From Cyclospora cayetanensis (taxonomy: Eukaryota; Apicomplexa; Conoidasida; Eucoccidiorida; Eimeriidae), in the NCBI RefSeq assembly GCF_002999335.1, contig NW_020312369.1, forward strand, positions 496,001 through 560,000: 64,000 bases of DNA, written 5' to 3'. Below, one piece after another: positions 1-9,640 of this stretch. Every line of letters begins with the position of its first letter. Within the stretch, counting starts at the first letter, position 1. Under the pieces are notes generated by a model. The model saw only the letters and a list, made by a program, of their open reading frames with translations, did not search any database and was not told the origin of the DNA. The translations under genes were made by a program, and so were the position numbers.

Positions 1-442
1 GGGTCGTGCGCCTCCCTGAGCTACCTGCATTGCCAATTAGAACTCCTTCCTGGTGATTTAAAGCCAAAGGCCGATTGTTCTTATTTACCTGTCGGGCTTC
101 GCTGCGTTGAAACCAGTGACGCCTCCCTCGTGGTCGGCTCTCTGTTTCTGCTAGAGCAGCACTCCAACAAGAATAAATCATTCCCCCCAGTTTTATTTCT
201 TGAACTTTCGCGTTTTGCAAGGCCTATTTTGTCTTTGCTCATTCGACCCTTGTTTCAGCACTACATTCATCGTGGGGCCTTGGGTGACAATCCCCGCGCT
301 TGCCTCGATAGAGATTTAACTCGCTCCCCGTGCACTTTCCGTTTAGACATTCCTTCCGTGCCCACTTAGACCCACACGAATTTGCAGTAAATTGTTTTCA
401 CAAGCTTCTTTGCCACGTATACAGCCTAAGGGTGGCCTAAGA
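1..442. other. Sequence upstream of the first serpin
   Basis: No gene recognised. The stretch holds pyrimidine-rich DNA typical of a 5' flank. A short open frame at 130-369 has no family resemblance. The serpin frame stays open back to an ATG at 392, but the ATG at 443 is the better start because it is followed directly by a signal-peptide-like hydrophobic segment. Confidence 0.5.
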
Positions 443-2065
443 ATGCGGAATTCCGCGTGCATCCTATACGTTCTCTGCGGGCTGCTAGCAGCAGCATCGC
501 CAATCGTGGTGGCAGCATCAGAGAAAGAATCTGACGCAGAGCCGAAGGACTTAAGGGTTCAGGAGGACTCCGAAGCTAGATCTACGCTTCCAGCAGAGAC
601 CATCATGCCGATCGCGTCCCCTAGGTCCCCCCGTCGGGGGCTTTCCACGAAGGCATTTGCTTTTGCGGCTGCACTGGGTGCTTTGGTGCTCATGGTCGCA
701 GCAGGGGTCACAGTTTCTATGAGGCGGGAGGCCCCTGGCCCCCCACCTGTGCCTTTGCCGGAAGAACAACCTCCGCCACCCCCTCAACAACCAGAAGAGC
801 TCCCGGAAGTTCTTGCACGCAAGCTTCTTCTTCCAGAGGGCCCAGACAAAACAGCTGCGGCTCGCTTGGTTGGGGCTTTTTTCAAGTATCTTGACGACAT
901 AGAAATGCCTAACTCCGTCTTCTCCCCCGTGTCCGTTCTCTCGGTGTTATCGGTTGTTGCAGAAGGGGCCTCCTGGCCTGTGGAAGAAAGACTGCGCGGA
1001 TGGATCACTGAACCTGCAGTCTACACGCTTCCGGAGGATCTAGAGGGCTGGCCACACAGGGATGCCCTCAAGGCGCTGCAGGATTACTATGGACCAGAAT
1101 CCCCCGTCATCGACATGATAGCCGAGTTGTGCGTGGATGAAGACATACGCGACACCCCAGGATTTGCCGCTTTCGAGAAACGCGTTTCCGATCGCCTCGG
1201 ATACTCCCCGATTAGATCTATGGATTTTACGCAGGTTGTTCGAACAACGAGCAAGATTAACGCGAGAGTAAAAACGGTCACAAGGGGGAAAATAGAAGAA
1301 TTTTTACATGCACCTATGCTCGTCGGAGCCTCCCTCGTCCTAGTTAACGCCTTTTATATGAAGTCGGAGTGGGCTTCAACCTTTCTGCCTGAACTCACAA
1401 GGCAAGGGACTTTCAAAGCATCTACCCCATTTGGTGTGACAAACAAGCGGGCGAAGTTCATGGAGCAGGTGCTAAAGCCTGGGTCGTATCACATTTACCA
1501 GGAAGAGGGAGTAACAGTCCTAGGCCTACCATACAAATACCCCGGAGCGGCCATGTACATTTACCTACCAGAAGACGCGGAAGAATTTCGCATTAAAATC
1601 AATGAAGACCCTACTCATCTCAGTAGGCTCGTTGCAAAAGCTCGTGAAGCTTCTGTTTCAGGAACAGGTTCCTCTGCAGCAACCACGCCACTGAAGCTGC
1701 GTCTTCCAAAGTTTCATCTCAAGACCTATAAAAATAAAGTAGGTTTAAGTGATTTGTTAGGTAATCTGGGACTCGGCGAATTCCTGCTATGGGAACAAAG
1801 CATTGCGAACTTGGGGTTGCCACCTGGGGGACGGGTGACGGGCATTTTTCATCAAGCGGATCTGCAGATTGACGAGGAAGGGACAGAAGCAGCAGCAGCA
1901 ACAGTTGCGATGCAGCCAGAGCCAGTCTCTTCATCTCCAGATGCTATTGAGCTGTCGGTTGACCGGACCTTCTTCTTTGAAGTGAGACTGGAACGGGGAC
2001 CAAGTGCGGAGCAGGATCTTACTCTCCTCGCAGGAAAAATCTCCGATCCCAGTCTTCTACAGTGA
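443..2065 (+). CDS. Serpin with N-terminal membrane segments (paralogue 1)
   Basis: Single-exon serine protease inhibitor of the serpin family, 540 residues from the chosen ATG at 443. The in-frame ATG at 392 would add 17 polar residues in front of the hydrophobic start. Order seen: hydrophobic signal-like segment (about 5-25), acidic linker, second hydrophobic helix (about 71-92), proline-rich spacer (98-118), then a serpin fold. Serpin marks are the breach-strand motif NAFYMKSEW and, from residue 470, HQADLQIDEEGTEAAAAT. The latter is the reactive-centre-loop hinge, with small residues at P12-P9 as in inhibitory serpins. The loop continues as VAMQPEPVSSS, so the exact P1 cannot be fixed. 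The core is longer than a usual 375-residue serpin because of insertions and the N-terminal extension. It sits upstream of a diverged tandem paralogue. Target protease unknown. Confident as serpin; membrane topology is inference. Confidence 0.93.
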   Translation: MRNSACILYVLCGLLAAASPIVVAASEKESDAEPKDLRVQEDSEARSTLPAETIMPIASPRSPRRGLSTKAFAFAAALGALVLMVAAGVTVSMRREAPGPPPVPLPEEQPPPPPQQPEELPEVLARKLLLPEGPDKTAAARLVGAFFKYLDDIEMPNSVFSPVSVLSVLSVVAEGASWPVEERLRGWITEPAVYTLPEDLEGWPHRDALKALQDYYGPESPVIDMIAELCVDEDIRDTPGFAAFEKRVSDRLGYSPIRSMDFTQVVRTTSKINARVKTVTRGKIEEFLHAPMLVGASLVLVNAFYMKSEWASTFLPELTRQGTFKASTPFGVTNKRAKFMEQVLKPGSYHIYQEEGVTVLGLPYKYPGAAMYIYLPEDAEEFRIKINEDPTHLSRLVAKAREASVSGTGSSAATTPLKLRLPKFHLKTYKNKVGLSDLLGNLGLGEFLLWEQSIANLGLPPGGRVTGIFHQADLQIDEEGTEAAAATVAMQPEPVSSSPDAIELSVDRTFFFEVRLERGPSAEQDLTLLAGKISDPSLLQ

Positions 2066-3842
2066 AAATTGTGTGTGCTTGCAGTTGTTGCTTTTGCAGC
2101 AAGCGGGGCTGCTAAAAGCTTGGCAAACTGTGGGTTGCTGCACCGCTGAACCATGCGTAGCGATGGTGCTTACTTGTTTTATCGAGCAGCGGGAAATCGA
2201 GCTTGCAGATGGCCAAGCTGTAGTGGGGCGCTGCGTCATGCACATCTCGATCATAATAGGAGCTTAAAATATATGGCTAGTGGCTTCCGCTGCTCGTAAC
2301 TGCAATTCGAGAATATAGTAGATCGATCAAATGCATTGTCGTGTACTCCTGGCTGGCACGCGCTCGAGGTGCTCTGTTCAAGTAGGCGTGAGTTCGACGA
2401 GCGATTAGCGGGTACAGGGGGGCGCACCCTCTAGAGAGGCCTCTCCCCGCATGCAGAGACCCTGTTGAGTGGCGGCACCAGCAAGAGGAAGGAAATGTTT
2501 TTAAGTGACACTGGCTCGAGGCCGAGTATCTTCATACGGAAGTCCTAGCTAGGGCGCTACAGCTTATTCTTATAGTGGTGCAGAGTGTAATTCTACAGCT
2601 TTCTTCGCGCCTCACGCTGCAGCTCCACAAGGTGCGCCTCGTACAACAACGGATTTCGGCTATTGCTGGGGCAATTAGAGGCTTCACCGAGACTTTTACT
2701 CGATGCGCTAGTGCTGGTGTACTCAAGCTTCATGTGCAGGACCCCCACACTTTTCTCTGCGCCCTAGATGTTTCGTGAATTCGACGGGTCCGCATGTGGG
2801 GCATCGTTCGACCAGCTTCCTACTGCCATTTATGGGTGTCAAAGGCTTGGGATGAATACACTGCGCCAAAGCAAGAAGCCTTGGGCTAGTTGCCTCCCTG
2901 GGCATCCAGACGCTCACGACGAGTGCATGGCCGCAGGTCTGTACCCGTAAAAGAGCGCCTCCGTTGCGACACGGAGATTGACCTAAGCCCATAGGAAATG
3001 CATTAGCAGGAAAAGAGGCAACGTTCGGTAATGCACTGCCCAAGCAAGCAAGATGAGGAGTAGTTTCCGTCTCCTCCGTCATTCAGATTCCTGACTGCGG
3101 GGAGCAAGACTTTGAGAAACTGACTACACGCCACTTTGCGTCCTTTGAAGCTAGTACTGCGCTTTGAGCAACCTCCGATTCACTATTATTGAACAAATCT
3201 ACACTAACAAGTTGCTAGGGGACGCCAGAAGCCGAAAACAGGAGACGCAGCACTTCAGGGAGACCACTACCAGAACCTCTATGTTTTTTACCAGGCCGTG
3301 CAGATTTCATTTTCTGTAGGCTCAGACTAGTTGCTAGCACCTGGGTAGCCGTAAACTGGCACGCGTTATGCATCAAGCACAACAAAAGTCGCAGGTAGGC
3401 TTGGCGTATCACAGACCATGCTAAGGAGCGATCGGCATGATCGTACTTAATGCCGATGACCCTATGTCAAAAAAGAGCCGCTCTTAAGCCACTCAAATTA
3501 CTTAGCAGTGTCAGATTTGGCGATTCGCTTCGCGTAGCTTTCAGCAACTGCGCATCTTGCTTGTTGCTAGACAACCGGTCCTAATAGATCTGATATCTCC
3601 CCGCATGACAGGTGTCTCTTCTCCCTCCCGCGCGGTTGTCGGCCGAAATGCCCTTCCCTGTTCCTCCTTTCTTTGTTATTTTTGAAATATATGTTTTTGG
3701 TATGTCTTAGCCCTTTGGTTGCGACTTTCTGTCCTACACGTACACCTGGCCCTTCCCGGGTTCTGCTTCGCTCCTCCACTTTGCGGCTCTCCGTGGTAAG
3801 CGTGAATCGCGAGTCGTTTCTTCAGCGGTCTTCATCGTCACT
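2066..3842. other. Intergenic region between the two serpins
   Basis: Only short open frames without family resemblance on either strand. It presumably contains the 3' UTR of the first serpin and the promoter and 5' UTR of the second. A pyrimidine-rich stretch around 3590-3800 precedes the second serpin's start. Confidence 0.5.
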
Positions 3843-5483
3843 ATGAGGCAGAAAATGCATTACTGGAAACATTTGTCTCACATTGGATCTCGCATGCTGG
3901 TCGCTCGCGTCTTACTCCTGCTGTTGGCAACAGCAGCGGCACTAGCACCAGCTTTCCAAGTAGAGGCAGCAGGAGCAGAAAGAGCCGAGGAGGAACACCC
4001 ACGGGACGAGAGTGTCGAGCCTACTATAGTATGGCCCTCAGATGTACACTTACAGGTGCCCTCTTCGCCCTCAATTCGACGAACGCCTTCCGTTACGCCT
4101 GTTTTGGCCGCTGCTCTGTTGCTTTCTCTGGCAGTGGCGGTAGCCTCAGGAGCAGCATTTTATTTCTTGAAGAAGCCTTTGGCACCCGAGCCACTCCGCC
4201 CTCCTTTACCTCTAGAGGATGAGGAGGCTCTTAGAGCCAAAGCGTCTCGAGTGCAGCTGCCGGAAGGCGTGGATAAGACCTCTGCCGGTCGATTGTTTGG
4301 AGCGTTTTTGGATTTGAACGACGTGGAGAGCAAGCCTAACGCGGTCTTATCGCCATTGTCGATTCTCTCAGTGTTGTCCATTGCCGCAGAGGGGGCGTCC
4401 GGGCCTGACGCACAAGCGGTGCGCGATTTGCTCTCAGATCCCACAGTGTACAGACTTCCTGAAGCGCTAGAAGGCTGGCCACATGCAGAACGGTTGAAGA
4501 GTATAAAGCAATATTTGAAGGACGAGGCTCCTGTCATTGATATGCTTGCCGAGGTATATGTGGATAAGGGTCTGGAAGGCGCTCCCGGACTTGATGCATT
4601 CACGCAGCGTATCAACATGCTCCTAGGATATCCAGCCCTTCAGACTGTGCCATTCACTGAAGAGCAAGCGGATTTGCTGAACGAAAGGGTCTCCAAACTC
4701 ACTAGGGGAAAGTTGACCGAACTCTTACCCGCCTCCGCTATTACTCAGTCGCGTCTCCTACTTTTGAACGCCGTGTATTTTAAAGCTGGGTGGCGTACCC
4801 CCTTCGCACCTGAAGACACAAAGAAAGACATTTTTAAAGCCCTCACCAAAGATGGTGTAAAAGAAAAGCAGACAGACTTCATGCATGGGATGTTGGAGGC
4901 CGGATCGTATCGTAAGTGCACAGTGGGCTCGGTGCAAGTTCTGGAGTTGCCCTACAACTACCCTGGGGCGTCAATGTATATTTACGTCCCGTCTGACATT
5001 AAGGAATTTGAGGTTCAATTGCGTGAGGATCCTTCTCTTCTCTCTAACCTCGTTGACCAATCCAGAGGGGCCGATGGTGCGCAGTCTAGCGAGGGTTTAT
5101 CTTCCGCATCGCTGGAACTTGCTCTTCCCAAGTTTCACCTAGAGGCTGGTGCGAATAAGACGGAAGTTCTTAAGGTGCTGCGTAAGCTGGGTATAACCTC
5201 CTTTCTGGAGCAACCAGGCACCGTCGATGGAATAGCGGAGGGCGTAGGACTGCGTGTTCAAGCAATTCAACATCAAGCGGACCTGCAGGTTGACGAGGAG
5301 GGGACCGAGGCTGCAGCCGCGACCTTCGCAACGGTGCCAGATGGCCCCATGCCTCGTGTTGAATCTACTAGCATGAAAATTGATACGTCCTTTCTTTTCG
5401 AGATAAGGTTGCAACAGGGAACGGAGGCAGCGCATGACCTGGTCCTCTTTGCCGGAAGATTCGCCGACCCAGACGCTGAGTGA
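3843..5483 (+). CDS. Serpin with N-terminal membrane segments (paralogue 2)
   Basis: Single-exon serpin of 546 residues, a tandem paralogue of the gene at 443. It has the same order: basic N-terminus, hydrophobic segment (about 19-39), acidic linker, second hydrophobic helix (about 87-109), short Pro-rich spacer and serpin core. Diagnostic motifs are NAVYFKAGW in the breach region and, from residue 477, HQADLQVDEEGTEAAAAT. This is an intact inhibitory hinge with Ala at P12-P9. The reactive loop then reads FATVPDGPMPRVESTS. It differs completely from paralogue 1 after the hinge, so the two probably inhibit different proteases. The C-terminal strand motif FLFEIRL is followed by LVLFAGRF. The start at 3843 is the first ATG of the frame; a later Met at residue 18 could also serve. 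Confident as serpin. Confidence 0.94.
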   Translation: MRQKMHYWKHLSHIGSRMLVARVLLLLLATAAALAPAFQVEAAGAERAEEEHPRDESVEPTIVWPSDVHLQVPSSPSIRRTPSVTPVLAAALLLSLAVAVASGAAFYFLKKPLAPEPLRPPLPLEDEEALRAKASRVQLPEGVDKTSAGRLFGAFLDLNDVESKPNAVLSPLSILSVLSIAAEGASGPDAQAVRDLLSDPTVYRLPEALEGWPHAERLKSIKQYLKDEAPVIDMLAEVYVDKGLEGAPGLDAFTQRINMLLGYPALQTVPFTEEQADLLNERVSKLTRGKLTELLPASAITQSRLLLLNAVYFKAGWRTPFAPEDTKKDIFKALTKDGVKEKQTDFMHGMLEAGSYRKCTVGSVQVLELPYNYPGASMYIYVPSDIKEFEVQLREDPSLLSNLVDQSRGADGAQSSEGLSSASLELALPKFHLEAGANKTEVLKVLRKLGITSFLEQPGTVDGIAEGVGLRVQAIQHQADLQVDEEGTEAAAATFATVPDGPMPRVESTSMKIDTSFLFEIRLQQGTEAAHDLVLFAGRFADPDAE

Positions 5484-7469
5484 TAAGGCGTTTGCCTTGT
5501 CATGCAATGTTTCTGCTTTTGCAGCTAACATTTCTGTAGACAGCGTCCGTGACTGTATGGTTCTTTGCTCGCTGGTTGAATCCAACAAAGCTTGTGCGGC
5601 AAATGGTGTGTTACATTATTCGCTGTGTCATTTACGAAACTGGGCAGGGAACTTTATCACGGATTGAATAGTATAGTTGTGCCAGCGCCTGTATGTGGAG
5701 GCACTGCATTTCGTCTGCACGTTTTATCGTACTGTGCTTTGTTCTTCGAGTACCGTAAACTGTTTTCTTCAATGCGCTGTGGCTGGACTATGGATCCCAA
5801 CGTTTTCCACTGGGTGTGCAGACACGCAGCAGTGCACACACGTAGTGCCCTTCAGATTCAAGGGGTTCTCGAGGTAGTTAGGAAACTTGGGGCAGGACGG
5901 AAAGGAGCGGCTGCGAAATGGGGAGCAGTGATTGGGGGGCAGCCATAGTGACTTAGGTGGCCATAACAGCATCGCTCTACTTACCCATTTTTCCAAACGC
6001 TTTTCAGTATCAGTGTGCCGATAGGCGGCTGGGAGATCCGATGAAGCAAGAACAAACGGTGTCGCCCTTCAGGGAGCAGGGAAAGGAAATTACTGCTGGA
6101 AGTCTGGGCTAAGGCCTTCGCGCAGCCCTACGTGTACGAATATGCTTTACCAAACAATGGTTACCATATTAGCACCTGTAAGTGGACGACTACTACGTCT
6201 TCACCAAAGGTGTAAAGCAGCAAAACGAGCATGGCGCAGCACTCCCCTTCTAGGAATCACTATGCACGGAGGGGCACCGTTTTGCTCTTGCGTTTCCACA
6301 GCTTCTCTTCAATTATACCTTCCCCTTTATTTAATTTACATGCTTACCTGTTTTCTCGGCTAACGGGGCTCTTTGCCGCCATGTAGGGGTGCCTGTGCTT
6401 TTTTAGCGGTAACTGGACCTTTCTCCACTTACACAACTTTAAAATTGTTTTGGAACTGACTATTTGGTTTGGCTGCTCGTACAGCCTATTTATCGTGGAG
6501 TCGAGCTACATCGATACCGTCAGAGACAATGCTGTGTGTACGTGGTCTAGATGCGATGGGCAACTAGCTGCAAATGCTCGAAGTGGTAAGAGGGTGCAGC
6601 AGCAATTACCCTAACTGACCCTCTCCGCTCAAGTCGGTAAACCGAGGGGTGCATGCAGGAAAGAGAGCTCTTTTTCAGGAAAAATCCCTTTCTATTACGT
6701 ATGCATTGTATCCAGACTTGACTCCGTGCAGAGGTCCTAGATGGAGCGCTGCACAATTCTTTATTAGTAGGTAGTTGAGTAAAACTAGTGCAGAAGAAAA
6801 TGCCAAAGTGCAGCTCAGCCTGCTAAATTCACTGCTCAGCTCCATCGCGCGCCTTCGTATTCCTTACCTGTCCGTCGAGACACAAAAGGTGCACGACAGC
6901 ACGAAAGCTTTCGCCTTAGCATCAGCTTCCAAGCACGCAGGAAAGTAAAAAGCAGCGCGAATGAGAACGCCAAAGTAGCCATCAGTAGATAGAAAAAATT
7001 GGACAGGGAAAATAACACGCACGCTCGCCAAAAACAAAGGGGAGATCAAACCAACACGACCGTGGCGGCTTGATGGCTCGCTAACATTGGACCCTTGACA
7101 TGTGTAAGCCTCCTGGTGCTGGAAATCACAGTGCAAGCAGGACATGTGAATGAATTTCAAAATGCCTACTAATTTAGAAGTGCGTCCGGGCCTTGTAGAG
7201 CAAGCTGTGATGCAATTACAGCCGGTGGAAGCAAGATGGTCGAAATCAAGATCCTAGTTGAGGCGCAAGAAACGGTGCAGAGACACGATGCCCCATGCTG
7301 CCCGCGCTAATATCTGAGGGTAGGCAACACCAAAGACATAATAACCTGGAGCATTTGGAGCAATACTCAGAGTCGGAGCTAACTTTTCGGTAAGAGCATG
7401 CGCTGTGAGACCACCAATGAACGCAAGAAGTACAGTCCATGGCGACTGGGTCCGAAAATTCTCCCTCAG
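5484..7469. other. Gene-poor spacer
   Basis: No gene recognised on either strand. The 3' flank of serpin 2 is followed by unique sequence. A reverse-oriented copy of the dispersed repeat described separately lies at about 6541-6620. Confidence 0.5.
6541..6620 (-). repeat. Dispersed repeat, reverse copy 1
   Basis: Matches 31801-31875 in the same direction (shared pattern: GCRACTAGCTG, AATGC-CGAAGTG, GAGGGTGCAGCAGC). It matches the reverse complement of the copies at 57870-58010 and 10960-11035. By-eye alignment only. Confidence 0.55.
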
Positions 7470-7479
7470 GCAAAGATGC

Positions 7480-7640
7480 ATGCCACAGCTCTCCCGGGAA
7501 TACCCAAGGATGACGTTCTCTACCCTCACGCAGTCCAAACTCCAGAGCACTGTGTCTCGGCGCTCAAGAGTTCTAGACACCAGCAATTCTACAGCTCCTT
7601 GAGGATCCTCCGCCTCCACAGGAGGCCCTTGCCTACGCGA
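7480..7640 (-). pseudogene. Chromodomain-like C-terminus of retroelement copy 1
   Basis: Reads PPVEAEDPQGAVELLVSRTL followed by ERR, then after a one-base shift EFGLREGRERHPWVFPGELW. The pattern 'VExILDSRxxRRxxEYLVxWxGxxxxxxTWVPExxL' is that of chromoviral integrase chromodomains. The frameshift lies between the two halves. Recognised by eye; a profile search would settle it. Confidence 0.65.
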
Positions 7641-7989
7641 CGAAGTCCGCCAATACAATTCGGTGAGTTCAAAACTTCTAACAAAACCACTGTTAACGAC
7701 TACCTGGAACCTTCAACTTGGAAAAAAAAATCACGTAAGAGCATTGATCTTTTTCAGGGAATCGTTGATCTTTGTAGGCACATGGCCGCAAACTTTATCA
7801 TTTGGTCACAGTTGGATGCAACTCGCAGAGCCCATGGCTTCACCAAAACCAAGGCCCAGAAAATATAGCCGACCGCCTCTTATCATAATTCTGTGCTTGT
7901 CGGTCTTGGGATTTGCGTACACTTTCGCGTGCACTACCCAGCATGTTTTTTTAACCATCAGGTTCCAATCGGAGGGGGATTCCAGTTGA

Positions 7990-8370
7990 GACCAGAGATG
8001 CGAGAGAGCGACGGGTACACGACTGTACTGTTTACTTACAAACCCAATCATAACGAGGCAGGAAATCAAGCCAAGCAGTAGGTTTATTGTGAACATAAGG
8101 TCTTCGCAAATGCAGAGGTGTGCGGTTGGTGCTCGCTTTATTTCTACCTGCCTTAGACTGATTCGCAGTGGCGGTATTATGGTCAATGGGCACGTGGGTC
8201 ATGAAGGCATGCCAGGCCGCAATAAAAATCTTCGGGTAATTGTAATAATAGTCTTAGGAAATCCATAAGCTCCCAGGTATGAGGCAAGAATAATTGAGCG
8301 ACCTCCTGAGCCGTGAGAGAGAGCTGGAGCAAGGGATGAAATGGGCATAGTTGCCGTGTCTGTGAAGAGC
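7990..8370 (-). pseudogene. Retroelement integrase remnant
   Basis: Three frames together give a Ty3 integrase core. TDTA and YAHFIP (usual MAHFIP) surround the first catalytic Asp region. QEVAQLF and then GAYGFPKTII lead to the expected SDRDPRF position, which is mutated to T-TRRFL, so the second catalytic Asp is lost. Further on, VHNKPTAWLDFLPRYDWV followed by TVQSCTRRSL matches the end of the integrase where the host sequence 'WxxxLPxxxFAYN' normally lies. At least two frameshifts and one stop are visible. Confidence 0.8.
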
Positions 8371-8889
8371 AACGTAGGTGTTATTCTACCCCTTGACCTC
8401 CTGCACTCCAGCAACAAAGTTGAACAGATCAGGCCATATATATTCAAAATGGCCAAAAGGTTCTGCGAAGATCCGGCCCTTGGAAAGTGGCACGACTTCA
8501 GCTGCCGACAGTCTGGTCAACAACAGTGCATACTCCTCTGCCGCGGGAAGCATACCAGACCACTACAGAAGACCAGGGAAGCTATTCTGATGTACGTTTT
8601 GAGCCTCACTGCCACCCAAAGAACAGGATCATGCAATTTGCGAGAAACACCTCAGCGGGGCAAAGTTGGAATGCACAGGTGACAGAGCCTACGCTTTGTA
8701 TTTAACACACGGCAGGTCGTCCTTGACGTGGTACTGCTTCATCTCATCTTTGATTCTGGATATATGGATGTTGACAATGGCAGCAGATGCATGGATGCTA
8801 TAAGCATCCGAGTTACGCACCTTTTGTATCTTTTGTGAAGCGTCATGGAGAAGAACGGTTGCGCTGCATGGTAGTGAACTGCTGGGGGT

Positions 8890-9383
8890 AGCGAAAACGC
8901 GTCCACGGCCCTCTTAGTGATGTCATCGAGAGAGTTTATAGCGAAGTCATACTGCAGGAGGCACACAAGACAGCGAACAACTCTAGGGCTATCAAAGTCC
9001 TGAAAACTTTTTCTAGGTTACAGTAAAGGCGATGTTTGTTCTGGTCAGCAAATGGTGACCCTGCAAACAGTGCCGGGATTGCTTCACCCCTCATCACACC
9101 GCATAAAGGTTTTATCCCTTTCTAGATACCGCTGTTCGCTTACGTTAAAGCGATTAGAATAGTAGGCAACAGTTTTATACCGGGGACAGCCTGTAGCCTG
9201 TTGGGAGAGAATAGCACTCATCGCTACGTCACTAGCACCGGTTGTAAAAAACGCAAGTAGCCCATATTCGGGCAGGGCGAGAGCCAGAGGAGTTTTGAGA
9301 CGGCCAATAAGCGTTTCTTGTTGTGCCACCAGCCTCCTCTGTCCAGGTCTCGTAGACGGTGTTTTCTCAAGTACATCAGTCAA
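8890..9383 (-). pseudogene. Retroelement RNase H domain remnant
   Basis: The longest continuous piece of copy 1. It begins with the connection to RT (LTDVLEKT), then TPLALALPEYG and the RNase H signature FFTTGASDVAMSAILSQ. Here the catalytic 'TDAS' of intact elements reads TGAS, so the first metal-binding Asp is lost. VAYYSNRFNVSEQRYLERDK follows, as in Ty3 elements. After a frameshift the terminal LLQYDFAI...DDITKRAVDAFS segment continues in a neighbouring frame down to about 8890. Stops and shifts make this a fossil. Confidence 0.85.
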
Positions 9384-9640
9384 AGAAGCTACAATGCGAG
9401 CAAGTCCACAAATGAAATTTCAGTAACACCACGCAAGCCAAAAGAACGTTGCAACGCTTCTCAGAAAGCGTGAAGACAAAGGTCATGCTCAATCTTCACT
9501 GCATGCTGTGAAAGCTTTCGATCTCGCGGAAAATAGCTTTGAGATGGCTCGGCGCACAGCTCAATACGGTGCGCAGGACGAGAATCAGATGGCCAGTTTG
9601 ATGGCAGCTCGTCATTATTCAGCCCACCCGCGAACTCGCG

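Larger units (their letters stand above)
7470..9640 (-). mobile_element. Decayed Ty3/chromovirus-type LTR retrotransposon, copy 1
   Basis: Pieces of a Ty3-like pol polyprotein in the right order on the minus strand, broken by stops and frameshifts. At 9541-9630: start of RT (DELPSNWPSDSRPAHRIEL, the 'ELP...PxDRxxDHxIxL' region). At 9380-9490: the RT-RNase H connection (GLARIVASLTDVL preceded by the FGL-YY-NFI pattern). At 9100-9340: RNase H (ASDVAMSAILSQ, VAYYSNRFN). At 8890-9000: the end of RNase H (LLQYDFAI, AVDAFS). At 8220-8370: integrase core (TDTA, YAHFIP, QEVAQLF, GFPKTII). At 8030-8090: integrase C-terminal part (VHNKPTAWLDFLP). At 7480-7630: a chromodomain-like end (ELLVSRTLERR, HPWVFPGELWHA). 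The catalytic core of RT is missing between the first two blocks, so this copy carries an internal deletion. It cannot be active. Confidence 0.85.
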
